A DNA stretch of 64,000 nucleotides from CAKZLS01 sp963786305 (GTDB lineage Bacteria; Pseudomonadota; Alphaproteobacteria; Rhodospirillales; Defluviicoccaceae). Below, piece after piece: positions 17,218 through 25,285 of the stretch. Location: positions 37,354 to 101,353 of the forward strand of contig CAWAYL010000010.1 of assembly GCA_963786305.1 (NCBI GenBank), in the 5' to 3' direction. The notes beneath the pieces were generated by a model. That model was not told the DNA's origin, made no database searches, and saw only the letters and a list, made by a program, of their open reading frames with translations. Numbering within the stretch: the stretch's first letter is position 1; every line of letters begins with the position of its first letter. A program made the position numbers and the translations under genes.

Positions 17218-18357
17218 CTACCTCTCCGACATCAGGCTTCTGATCCGTTCGACGACGCGCGGCAGGTCGTCCGGTGCCTGTTGCGTCGTCGATGGAAAGG
17301 GCTCGCCAAGGTGGACAGCGAGGCCGCGTTCGATCAGTTTCTCGTGCAGCCGCGAGAAATCCCGCGAATAGTTGACCAGATTGAGGTCGTAGAGCCGGTC
17401 TCCCAGCCATCCGAGCGACCCCCGCCGCCCGCCGTTCCCGGGCGATGGATGCAGTATCCCCGCGGCCGCTTCGCGAAAGCGCGTCCATGGATCGGCCCGC
17501 ACCGGCAGCGGAAAGATCGCGAGCGGTTTTCCGAGCCGCGCCACTTCCACCATCATCGAGATGCTGTCGCCGGTGACGATGAACCGGTCGGCCAGGCCCA
17601 GCAGTGCGTGATAGGGGTTCTCGGCGGCGTCGGGCGACCAGCGGAACATCCGCGATCCCTCTGGCAAACCGGCCTCCAGCGCGTCCACCACTTCCGGCAG
17701 CGTGCGGCGGCTGGTGGTGACGTAGAGCGTGCCGCCGTCGCGCTGGTTGACCCGGCCCACCGCATCCACCAGATCGCCGGCGACCTTGCCGTCGAACACG
17801 AACGGCTTGGTCTGTCCGCCGACGAGCAGGGCGGTAAGCGGGCGTGGAAAGGCGGCGAACCGTGCGCGCCAGGCCGAGCTTTCGGCGGCGATTTGCGCCT
17901 CGTCGACCCGCATCAACGGGAGTTCCAACTGAAGCACGTTCGGTCGCTCGGGCAGGCGGTATTGCGGCGTGGCGATGGCGAGCGCGAACCGGTCCATCAT
18001 CCGTTTCGGCCGGCCGACGATGACCACCTTGGCGCGCCCTTCTGTCTGGTCGCGAACCCACATGGCCGCCATGGAGGGCCGGCGCCCCACGGTCAGGATC
18101 AGGTCGGGCCACGGCGGCTCCAGCGGATCCGAGCGCTCCCGGTCGATGTGATAGAGCGACGGCTTGAACCGGGGCTTGCCAAACGCGTAAGGCTCAAGGA
18201 AGCGCAGGCGCCGGCGCCCGCCGGCCAGCCGAGCGCGTCGGCGACGATCTCCACCTGGGCGTTGTCGCCGAGCTTGTCGCCAATCACCAGCCAGACGCGG
18301 GGAGGCGGTCGGATCGGCGCTGGGCGATGGGGCCGGCTGCTGGGAGTTTTCGAGCAT
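17218..18357 (-). CDS. Mitochondrial fission ELM1 family protein (DUF1022), copy 2, with two compensating frameshifts
   Basis: This is a diverged paralogue of copy 1, sharing PPWPDLILTVGRR, ATPQYRLPERPNVL, ALLVGGQTKPF, LYVTTSRRTLPEVVDALE and FIVTGDSISMMVEVARLG. The typical N-terminal block VWLVIGDKLGDNAQ is present only in another frame, between about 18300 (a CCCC run) and about 18225, after which the original frame resumes. Two small indels therefore lie within roughly 75 bases and are probably sequence errors. Full length is about 380 residues. The role is unknown as for copy 1, and the two genes converge. Confidence 0.78.
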   Translation of the reverse strand: MLENSQQPAPSPSADPTASPRLAGDWRQARRQRPGGDRRRRARLAGGRRRLRFLEPYAFGKPRFKPSLYHIDRERSDPLEPPWPDLILTVGRRPSMAAMWVRDQTEGRAKVVIVGRPKRMMDRFALAIATPQYRLPERPNVLQLELPLMRVDEAQIAAESSAWRARFAAFPRPLTALLVGGQTKPFVFDGKVAGDLVDAVGRVNQRDGGTLYVTTSRRTLPEVVDALEAGLPEGSRMFRWSPDAAENPYHALLGLADRFIVTGDSISMMVEVARLGKPLAIFPLPVRADPWTRFREAAAGILHPSPGNGGRRGSLGWLGDRLYDLNLVNYSRDFSRLHEKLIERGLAVHLGEPFPSTTQQAPDDLPRVVERIRSLMSER

Positions 18358-18473
18358 CACACATGCGGCTTTAGACGCAATTCGGGCCGATGACCAGTCG
18401 AAACCGTGCGGCGCTTCGGATCTTCAGGCGAGTGTCCGGCCATTGTCGGCGGACAGCGGTCGACCGCGGGCAA

Positions 18474-19832
18474 TTAACCCGCGGCGGGCAATTCGATCTC
18501 GGCGCGAACGCCAGCCAAGCGACGACGGATTCAGGGCTCGAGCCTCCTTGATAGTGCTCCGCGATGTCCTGGACGATATCGAGGCCCAGTCCGCTTCCCG
18601 GCATCGTCTCGTCGAGCCGGCGACCCCGTTTCAGGACATCTTCTACGCGTTTTTCCGGGATCCCGGGGCCGTCGTCCTCGATGGAGATCAGCAGCCGGGC
18701 GCCGGAGCGTTCGCCCGTCACGACGACCGCGCCGCGTGCCCATTTGCAGGCGTTATCCATCAGGTTGCCCATCATTTCTTCGAGGTCCTCGGCGTCGCCT
18801 TGAAACCACAGGCCCGCCATTCTGTCGATGCGGATATCGAGCCCGCGGTCTCCGTACAAACGCCGCATGGAAAAGCGGAGATCCTCCGCGGTCGTCTCCA
18901 CCGAGGTCCGCGCGCCGAGGATAGTACCCGAGCCCGCGATCGTGGCGCGAGAAAGGTGGCGCTCGACCAGCCGGGTCAGGACCGAGATCTGCTCCCGCAA
19001 TACCTTGCCCCGCCCGCCCGCGATCTCCGCGGCTTCATTGCGAATGACGGTCAGCGGATTGCTTGAGGGCATGCGCCAAATTGCCCGTCTGCGTCCGGCC
19101 GCGTTCCAGCACGGCGGCATTGTGATCGAGGAGCGCATTCAATTCGTGAACGACGGGCTGGACCTCCTCCGGAAATTCCAAGCCGGCAGGCGATCGCTCC
19201 CGCCGGCGCGGATGTCGCCAAGGACCGTTTGCATCGCCCGCAACGGCCGGAGGCCGAAACGCACCTGGAACAGCATGGCGCCGACCAGGCCGAGGCCAAG
19301 AAGAGCCAGGGTGATCGACCACCTTCGAGGTGAACTCCCGAACATCGCCATCGATATCGGTGACCGGCCCCGCGACGACGAAGGTGAACGGGCTTTCGGC
19401 GTCGGGAAGGGTGATCGTTCTGCACCAGCGCGCGCAGCGCTTTGCTTATCGGGGCCGGCGAAACCGCTGGATCGCAGGGCTCCAATCGAGGGCGGCTCGG
19501 GGATCCGAAGACGGCTGCGCCAAGTCGACGCGGACTCGCCCACCACCTCGTCCCTCGCGCAAGACTTGCCAGTACCAGCCGGAATAGGGCCGATTGAAGC
19601 GGGGATCCGACGGAATCCAAGTGAATTCCAGCGTTCCCCGCAGCGATATCTCGCTCGCGGCCACGAGTTCCTCGAGGTGGTCGTAAAGCTGCCCATCGAA
19701 TCGCCGCTCGATGTGGTCGCGAAAGAGAAGAACAAGCAGAAAGCTGGCCGCCACCAGAGATCCGGCGACCCAGACGATCGAACTCGCGATCAGCCGGAAT
19801 GAAAGTGTGCTACGAGGCAGCCTGGGGAACAA
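18474..19832 (-). CDS. Sensor histidine kinase (PhoQ/QseC type), several frameshifts
   Basis: Read across frames, this is a membrane sensor kinase. An N-terminal transmembrane segment (RLIASSIVWVAGSLVAASFL) is followed by a periplasmic sensor part and a second span near 19300 (LALLGLGLVGAMLF). The H box is split (NLAHALK, then PLTVIRNEAAE). An N box (NLMDNACKWA) and G boxes DDGPGIPEKRVE and GSGLGLDIVQDI follow. The real tail appears to be VRAEIELPAAG with TAA at 18474-18476, reached only by changing frame near 18530. At least five frame changes occur between 18500 and 19480. The start at 19832 is a TTG overlapping the regulator stop and is uncertain. It should phosphorylate the adjacent response regulator, and the signal is unknown. 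Confidence 0.82.
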
Positions 19833-20480
19833 TGAGTTGATATCCCTGTCCTCGGTGGGTCTTAATCAGCTTGGCGCCGAGTTTCTTTCTCAGTCGATTG
19901 ATCAGCACTTCGATGACGTTGGAATCGCGATCGAAGTCCTGGCCGTAGATGTGCTCCGTCAGCTCCGTCTTGGAGACGACCTTCCCCTGGTGGCGCATCA
20001 GGTAGGAGAGCGTTCTGAGCTCGAGGGGGGTCAACTCGACGGCATCGCCTTTTAGCGTGAGCCGGCCGGTGGAGGGATCCAGCGTGACTGGGCCGCACTC
20101 GAGAACCGGGCTGGCGTGTCCTGATGCGCGACGGATCATCGCCTCGATGCGCGCCAGCATTTCCTCCATCTCGAACGGCTTGGCCAGATAGTCATCGGCG
20201 CCGGCGCGCAGGCCCGTCACTTTTTCCCGCCAGCTTCCGCGCGCCGTCAGGATCAGGACCGGCATCGCTTTCCGGCCTCGCGCCAACGCCCGAGCACGGT
20301 GAGACCGTCGACGACGGGAAGCCCAAGGTCCAAGACGACGGCATCGTAAGGCTCTGTTTCGCCGAGGAATTGCCCTTCCTCGCCGTCGTACGCGACATCG
20401 GTCACGTAGCCGCTCTTGCGGAGCGTGGCCTCGATCTGACGGGCAACGTGTTGGTCGTCCTCGACGACGAGTATTCTCAA
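19810..20480 (-). CDS. OmpR/PhoB-type response regulator (PhoP/QseB-like), one frameshift
   Basis: The receiver domain has the acidic pair in VVEDDQHVA, the phospho-acceptor Asp in AVVLDLGLPVVDG and the conserved Lys in KPFEMEEML. The C-terminal winged helix includes ELTPLELRTLSYLM, DSNVIEVLINRLRKKLG and a THRGQGYQL hairpin. A single frame change near 20275 separates receiver halves (GRWREAG, then GRKAMPVLILTARG). The start is the TTG at 20480, preceded by AGGGAGGG. The gene follows the PepSY gene by 14 bases and overlaps the kinase gene, making a three-gene operon. Its likely targets include the divergent PepSY-cytochrome genes. Confidence 0.87.
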
Positions 20481-20494
20481 GCCGATCGCCCTCC

Positions 20495-20904
20495 CTACTG
20501 GTCACTCGTCATCGCCGGCGCGGCGGGGCGCCCCCGCCATCCCTTCAACTCCAACAGCTCGAGGCTCTTGGCGTCATATTCGAGTTTTAGCACGTGGCCC
20601 TTGGGTGTCAGGAGTTTTGCCTCATAGACCCAGATCCGGCCACCCTGATGCCATTCTTGTTCGATCTCGATTTCCAGAACACGGCCATCGAAGTCCTCGC
20701 GGATCGGATCAAGGAGCTTTTCAAGAGCGACAACATCCCCCGCGCGCGGCAGCGCTCATCGTCCCGGCCATGATCGTCCGCTCGCGCCAATGGCGCCGGC
20801 GCCAATACGCTCAGGATGAGAGAAAAGACGACAACGGCCCACGCTTTTCGAAAGCCGTCGAATAGGACCGGCGGGCGCGTTGTGTAGCGGCCGATTTCGT
20901 ACAA
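20495..20904 (-). CDS. PepSY-domain exported protein, frameshifted at a homopolymer
   Basis: This product of about 136 residues starts at TTG 20904, six bases after GGAGG. It has a signal peptide (RKAWAVVVFSLILSVLAPAP, then LARADD) and a PepSY region read in the second frame: VVALEKLLDPIREDFDGRVL, EIEQEWHQGGRIWVYEAKLL and LEYDAKSLELLELKG. The frame changes in a run of five C on the plus strand at 20737-20741, where six would keep frame. PepSY proteins are periplasmic modulators often encoded beside PhoPQ-type two-component systems. It is first in the operon with the regulator and kinase. Confidence 0.82.
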
Positions 20905-20964
20905 AGCAATCCTCCAGTGGAACGAGGCATCTCGCTTTGGATACACCTTATGACTCTATCGGAA

Positions 20965-21013
20965 CGAAGCTGAAGCGAACCTTAAACGCGCTCTCAGCGT
21001 GGCTTCAGCTTCG
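20965..21013. promoter_or_regulatory. 12-bp perfect inverted repeat in a divergent promoter region
   Basis: CGAAGCTGAAGC at 20965-20976 is matched by GCTTCAGCTTCG at 21002-21013, 25 bases apart. It lies between the minus-strand PepSY/two-component operon and the plus-strand PepSY/cytochrome genes. The site is well placed to be an operator for the adjacent response regulator, or a leader hairpin of the plus-strand message. Confidence 0.55.
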
Positions 21014-21067
21014 ACGCGATATGGTCTCGCTCAAGAGATATACCCTTTCGCAATCAAGAAGACCGCC

Positions 21068-21412
21068 ATGACTGACAATCGGATAAGCGAACGGATGGAA
21101 CGGACCGTTGCAACACTTGGCGTCGTCACCGCGTTGGGTCTGGTCGCGGGCCTCGCGGGCCCGGTGATGGCTTCGGAACAGAGCCCATACGGCCAGTCGA
21201 AAGCAACTGAGGAGATCGCCCGGCCAGGACAGTATTTGTCCATGGAGCAAGTCGTCGCTCAGTTGAAGCAACAGGGCTTCGGAGACGTCTATGAGGTCGA
21301 GCGCGAACACGGCGCCTATGAGGTGAAAGCGCGGAACCCTGAAGGTGACATGGTCAAGCTCTACGTCGATCCCCGGACCGGCAAAGTGCTCCGCCACAAG
21401 CTCGACGACTGA
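21068..21412 (+). CDS. PepSY-domain exported protein
   Basis: The 114-residue product has a signal-type N-terminus (VATLGVVTALGLVAGLAG, then VMASE) and a PepSY domain: LSMEQVVAQLKQQGFGDVYE, then YEVKARNPEGDMVKLYVDPR and TGKVLRHK. PepSY modules inhibit peptidases or modulate sensor kinases in the periplasm. It is the first gene on the plus strand beyond the inverted repeat, divergent from another PepSY gene and its two-component system. It leads a run with a small exported protein, cytochrome b561 and a di-heme peroxidase. The ATG at 21068 fits the signal peptide start. Confidence 0.85.
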   Translation: MTDNRISERMERTVATLGVVTALGLVAGLAGPVMASEQSPYGQSKATEEIARPGQYLSMEQVVAQLKQQGFGDVYEVEREHGAYEVKARNPEGDMVKLYVDPRTGKVLRHKLDD

Positions 21413-21503
21413 GACGCTTTTGGGCCGCCGGCCGATGAAGCAGACGGAGAGCATGGTCGGCACGGCGGTCAATGGACCCCCTCGCGGGAAGGAGGAAAAG
21501 AAG

Positions 21504-21875
21504 ATGTCTATTCGTCTCTCAATATCAACGGCTTTCGCGTTGGCGCTGCTCGCTCCCGTCGTCGCCGGCGCGCAATCCACCGGCGCCGAGCAACCGGCGA
21601 TCTACGGCAGCCAGATCATGACCCAGCGGGAGCGCCAGCAGTACCGGCAGCGCATGGGGAATGCCTCCTCCGCGGAGGAACAATCGCAAATCCGCGCCGA
21701 GCATCACCACCGCATGCAGGAGCGGGCACAACAAATGGGCCAAACCCTGCCGGACGAACCGCCCGCCGGCGGCATGGGCGCGGGCAAGGTTATGGGTCCC
21801 GGCCAAGGGCGAGGAATGGGCGGCATGGGTCAGGGAATGAGTCCCGGTGGCGGAGGCCGCGGCGCCGGCGGATGA
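21504..21875 (+). CDS. Small exported Met/Gly/Gln-rich protein
   Basis: The 123-residue protein starts at ATG 21504 after GGAGG and has a clear signal peptide (STAFALALLAPVVAGAQS). The mature part has IYGSQIMTQRERQQYRQRM, a charged helical segment with HHHRMQERAQQMGQ, and a low-complexity Gly/Met-rich tail (GGMGQGMSPGGGGRGAGG). The first part resembles small exported proteins seen beside PepSY and cytochrome genes in proteobacteria. His and Met residues could bind copper or other metal. No function is established. It lies between the PepSY and cytochrome b561 genes. Confidence 0.75.
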   Translation: MSIRLSISTAFALALLAPVVAGAQSTGAEQPAIYGSQIMTQRERQQYRQRMGNASSAEEQSQIRAEHHHRMQERAQQMGQTLPDEPPAGGMGAGKVMGPGQGRGMGGMGQGMSPGGGGRGAGG

Positions 21876-21935
21876 TTGTCAACGGTATGCGGCGGCGGGA
21901 AGCCGCCGCCATTTCGCTCAACCAGGAGAAACTCC

Positions 21936-22676
21936 ATGCATTCCGTCCCCGTTTGGGACTTCCCCACTCGAATATTCCATTGGACGCTCGCCGTCGCCGT
22001 CATCACCAGCTACCTGACTGGCGAAGAAGACGGGGTTTGGTTCGTCGTTCACACGGTTTCCGGATACACCGTGGCCTTGCTGCTGGTGTTTCGCCTTGTC
22101 TGGGGCTTCGTCGGCAGCGTCCATTCGCGGTTCTCCGACTTCATCTACTCGGGGCGATCGGTCAAGGACTACGCCAGGCAACTCCTGCGGTTCAACCCGC
22201 CGCGATTCGTGGGACACAATCCCCTCGGCGGCTTGATGGTGATGCTCATGCTCGTCGTCCTCGCGGGCACCGTCGTGACCGGCCTGTTTTCCGGCGAAGA
22301 CGATGGCGGCGCCGGCATCCTGCTGCCGTTGATCGCCGCCCCGGGCGGCGAAGGCCTGGCCGAGGTTCATGAGTTTTTCGCCAATTTCATCCTCGTCCTG
22401 GCAGCGTTCCACGTCCTCGCCGTGGTGGTGGACTGGTTCCTGACCAAGGAAAACCTAGTCAAGGCGATGATCACCGGTCGCAAGACCATCGACGACAGGC
22501 AAGCCCGCGAGCAGGCGCCGCCGGTCAGCGGCTGGCGCGGTGCCGCCGTCGCCCTCGTCGTTGCCGTCCTGGGCGCCATCCTGTTTCAACAAACGGATTT
22601 CCGCGCCATGGCCAGCGCTGGCGAAGGCGCCGAATTCGGACACCAATCCGAGAATCACCAAGAGAACGACGACTGA
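21936..22676 (+). CDS. Cytochrome b561-family membrane protein
   Basis: This 246-residue protein has four main transmembrane helices with His residues placed as heme b ligands: PTRIFHWTLAVAVITSYL, VVHTVSGYTVALLLVFRLVW, LMVMLMLVVLAGTVVTGLF with NPLGG before it, and VHEFFANFILVLAAFHVLAV. An additional hydrophobic helix lies near the C-terminus. Such proteins pass electrons between membrane quinol and periplasmic partners. It starts at ATG 21936 after AGGAGA and precedes the di-heme peroxidase gene by 16 bases. The pair could form a quinol-to-peroxide electron route, with the cytochrome b as donor. The functional link is inferred from adjacency. Confidence 0.9.
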   Translation: MHSVPVWDFPTRIFHWTLAVAVITSYLTGEEDGVWFVVHTVSGYTVALLLVFRLVWGFVGSVHSRFSDFIYSGRSVKDYARQLLRFNPPRFVGHNPLGGLMVMLMLVVLAGTVVTGLFSGEDDGGAGILLPLIAAPGGEGLAEVHEFFANFILVLAAFHVLAVVVDWFLTKENLVKAMITGRKTIDDRQAREQAPPVSGWRGAAVALVVAVLGAILFQQTDFRAMASAGEGAEFGHQSENHQENDD

Positions 22677-22692
22677 TCGAGAGGAGGGAAAA

Positions 22693-23733
22693 ATGAGACG
22701 TATCGTTTTGGCGACCGTACCAGTGGTGGGACTGCTTTTGAGCGGGGCGGCCTTGGCCCAGGACGGCCTGATGACGGAGGCACGGGATCTATTCAAGCCG
22801 ATTCCGACAGCGCCTCCGGAAATCGAGGGCAATCCGGCGACAGCCGAAAAGATTGAGTTGGGTCGAATGCTGTATTTCGATCCCCGGGTGTCCGAAAGTC
22901 ACACCATAAGTTGCAATTCGTGTCACGTCGTCGGCCTCGGCGGCGTCGACATGTTGGAGACCTCGGTCGGACACCGCTGGCAGCGGGGCGGGCGCAACGC
23001 GCCCACCGTGCTCAATTCGGTGTTCAACACCGCACAATTCTGGGACGGCCGGGCCAAGGATCTGGCCGACCAGGCCGGAGGGCCGATGGTCAATCCGGTG
23101 GAAATGGCGAGTTCGCGCGAACACGTGGTGGAGCAGCTTAAGGGCATCCCGGGGTACGGAGACGAGTTCGAGCGGGCCTTTGGCGACGCGCCGGAGTCGG
23201 TGACCCTCGACAACGCCACCAAGGCCATCGAGGTCTTCGAGGCGACCTTGATCACGCCGAATTCTCCCTTCGACCGCTATCTCAACGGCGCCGCCGACGC
23301 TCTTACCGATAAACAGAAGCAGGGTCTTGAGCTGTTCATCGACAGCGGTTGCGCATCGTGTCACAACGGCATCAACGTCGGCGGCGGCATGTATGCGCCC
23401 TTCGGCGTCGTCGAGCAGCCGGGCGCCGACTTCCTTCCGCCGGCGGACAAAGGGCGTTTCGAGGTCACCAAGTCGGTGGCCGACGAGTATGTGTACAAAG
23501 TGCCGACGCTTCGCAATATCGCTCTCACTCCCCCTTATTTTCACAGCGGAAAGTCATGGGACCTGCGCCAAGCGGTGGCGGTCATGGGCACGACGCAACT
23601 GGGTGAACAGCTCAACGACGAGCAGGTGGATCTGATCACCGCGTTCCTGCAGACCCTGACCGGTGACCAGCCCAGGGTCGAGTATCCCATCCTGCCGCCC
23701 AGCGTTGCCACGACCCCGCGTCCGAAACCCTAA
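22693..23733 (+). CDS. Di-heme cytochrome c peroxidase (CCP/MauG family)
   Basis: This 346-residue periplasmic protein has a signal peptide (VPVVGLLLSGAALAQ), two c-type heme sites (CNSCH near 76-80 and CASCH near 222-226), and the family landmarks ELGRMLYFDPRVS, GRNAPTVLNSVFN, FWDGRA and VPTLRNIALTPPYFHSG. It should reduce hydrogen peroxide with electrons from a small redox partner. Size and layout match bacterial CCP. It ends the plus-strand run with cytochrome b561, whose gene stops 16 bases upstream. The start ATG follows GAGGAGGG. A MauG-like oxidation role is less likely without maturation partners nearby. Confidence 0.93.
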   Translation: MRRIVLATVPVVGLLLSGAALAQDGLMTEARDLFKPIPTAPPEIEGNPATAEKIELGRMLYFDPRVSESHTISCNSCHVVGLGGVDMLETSVGHRWQRGGRNAPTVLNSVFNTAQFWDGRAKDLADQAGGPMVNPVEMASSREHVVEQLKGIPGYGDEFERAFGDAPESVTLDNATKAIEVFEATLITPNSPFDRYLNGAADALTDKQKQGLELFIDSGCASCHNGINVGGGMYAPFGVVEQPGADFLPPADKGRFEVTKSVADEYVYKVPTLRNIALTPPYFHSGKSWDLRQAVAVMGTTQLGEQLNDEQVDLITAFLQTLTGDQPRVEYPILPPSVATTPRPKP

Positions 23734-23855
23734 AAGCCGGAGGGAGAGGGCGAGCGCTTGTCCGTTTCGTGGCAGGTGCCACAGGTTTTGCTGGCCGACG
23801 TAGGAGGCGGAGCCCGTCGGTGCCTCCGCTTGGCCCTGAAAGGCGGCGATGGCGA
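23730..23855 (-). pseudogene. Fragment of a c-type cytochrome with a single CXXCH motif
   Basis: The minus strand encodes TCGTCHETDK (heme-binding motif at 23769-23783). A segment resembling the start of a cytochrome-c-554-like domain (ASYVGQQ) lies just before it in a neighbouring frame. The frame ends 18 codons after the motif start, overlapping the end of the peroxidase gene. Nothing else of a cytochrome remains. The rest of the gap to 24148 shows no gene. This could be a decayed neighbour of the cytochrome cluster, or chance. Confidence 0.3.
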
Positions 23856-24148
23856 CGACCGGACCCGAGGTGATGATGCTCCGGAACGGTACGGCATACC
23901 TGCGGCTTCCGCTCGTCTCCGGTCATGTGAGCAGCCGAAAACGTCGGTCGGCGATGGCGCCGAGGCATCCGTTTTCGTTACGACGATCATGATGGGCGTC
24001 GCAACCGACGCTTGACGGAGAGCATGCCAAGCCAGAATAGTGTCTGAATAAGGAAGTCGCAAAGGGGGGAAGTGCCGGGTCTGGTGAGCGCGACACCCTG
24101 TATGCCGGACGGGGAGATCGGTGGACCAGACAATAGCACTTGTGATAT

Positions 24149-24562
24149 ATGACAGAAGTGATATATACTCGTTCATTGGTATTGAGACGGCAGCTTCTGA
24201 GGCAGCTCGAAGCGCTCTCGATGCAGGAAGAAAACGAGCGTGTCGCGATTGTTATGCAGTGGAAAAATCAGAGCAATGCCTATGATTCCGACAAGATCGT
24301 CGGTTCCTTTCGGCTCGGCACGGACCAAGAGTGCCAACTTCTCGCGGTGTGGTTGCCGATCGCGTTCTCGCAGCGGATCATCGTCGCGATCCGGTGCTTC
24401 TGTTATTCCGACAGTTCGGTCCAGTTTGAAATTCTGGGGTTTCCGACAGCTCGATATCAAGAAGAAGGCAGGCGCGCCGCTGAAAAGCTGCTCGCTCGAC
24501 GTCACCGGCCGCTCGGCGAACTGGATGAATGGTGCTCAACCGGCGCCAGTTGGGCCGGTTAA
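24149..24562 (+). CDS. Hypothetical protein
   Basis: This is an open frame of 137 codons starting at ATG 24149. The protein has mixed hydrophobic and acidic composition with no low complexity: QLEALSMQEENERVAIVMQW, RLGTDQECQLLAVWLPI and FEILGFPTARYQEEGRRAAE. It shows no motif I recognise. Codon choice is less GC-biased at third positions than in neighbouring core genes, suggesting transferred DNA if it is real. It lies upstream of a small frame coupled to an XRE-family regulator gene. No opposing frame looks more convincing. Confidence 0.4.
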   Translation: MTEVIYTRSLVLRRQLLRQLEALSMQEENERVAIVMQWKNQSNAYDSDKIVGSFRLGTDQECQLLAVWLPIAFSQRIIVAIRCFCYSDSSVQFEILGFPTARYQEEGRRAAEKLLARRHRPLGELDEWCSTGASWAG

Positions 24563-24604
24563 CGCGCTGGCCGGATTGCGTCAAATGGGGAGTGAAGTTC
24601 GGTG

Positions 24605-24769
24605 ATGAGATATCGCAATCATCTAATGAAAGACCGCAACCAGATGCAGTATTACCTCGAGCCCGTCCCGTTGGAGGAGGGGCTGAGTGCCGGAGCGTCT
24701 CATTTGTGGCCCGGAGGAGGCGGTTTCGCGGTCCTTGAGCGACTGGGGGACGGTGGAGGTAATGGATGA
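24605..24769 (+). CDS. Small protein translationally coupled to an XRE regulator
   Basis: This 54-codon frame starts MRYRNHLMKDRNQMQYYLEP and ends in a Gly-rich stretch (GDGGGNG). Its TGA at 24767-24769 overlaps the ATG of the next gene in an ATGA arrangement, which favours a real, coupled gene. A GTG start one codon earlier is possible. I do not recognise a family. A short gene ahead of an XRE regulator could be the toxin or partner of a two-gene module, but the sequence itself does not show this. Confidence 0.45.
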   Translation: MRYRNHLMKDRNQMQYYLEPVPLEEGLSAGASHLWPGGGGFAVLERLGDGGGNG

Positions 24770-25284
24770 AAGCGGCGGCGACAGCTCCGGTTCGGACTTG
24801 GAAGACGAGGAGGTCGCTGCTCCCCGCTCCGGATGAGATCGCGCCGCTCGCGCGGGCGCTTTGGGACAAGTCCATCACGCGGCGTGCCCTGTCCAACATG
24901 CTGCGGCGCATGCGTCAGGAACGCGGGTTGTCTCAGGCGGACGTGGCAAAGCGTCTCAGCACGACTCAACCCGTCATCGCCCGCATGGAATCCGCGTCCG
25001 GACCGTGGCCCTCGCAAGACCGGATCGCCACCTTTTCCAATGCGTGCGGCTATCTGGTGGGATTGTGCTTCTTCGATGCCGGTGGTGGTTCGGAAACGTC
25101 AGCCGAGGACGCTCCGGACGCGGGCGCGGCATCGGACGCCTTGTTCCTTCCGCTCGGTGAGCCGTCCGAGCTTCCGCATTCCGATTTGCTGGGCCGCTTT
25201 GGCCTCGCGTTGGGTGACGTCTACGAGATCGTCGCCGAGCCGACGTCCGGTGTCCCGGAAGAGGATGACTTCAACGGTCGTTGA
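24766..25284 (+). CDS. XRE-family helix-turn-helix regulator
   Basis: The 172-residue protein carries an XRE-type DNA-binding domain near 45-100: LSNMLRRMRQERGLSQADVA, KRLSTTQPVIARMES, and RIATFSNACGYLVGLCF. The remaining C-terminal part is acidic and without a known domain. It probably represses or activates its own operon. It follows GGAGG, overlaps the small upstream frame by four bases, and is followed after one base by a membrane-protein gene. The group resembles a small accessory module. A HigA-type antitoxin role is possible but no toxin family is recognised. Confidence 0.8.
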   Translation: MKAAATAPVRTWKTRRSLLPAPDEIAPLARALWDKSITRRALSNMLRRMRQERGLSQADVAKRLSTTQPVIARMESASGPWPSQDRIATFSNACGYLVGLCFFDAGGGSETSAEDAPDAGAASDALFLPLGEPSELPHSDLLGRFGLALGDVYEIVAEPTSGVPEEDDFNGR

Positions 25285-25285
25285 T

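Noticed and set aside
24378..24911. A 177-codon minus-strand frame opposite the small accessory module
   Set aside because: Arg/Ser/Pro-rich shadow without domain. The opposite strand has coupled genes with ribosome sites and an XRE domain.
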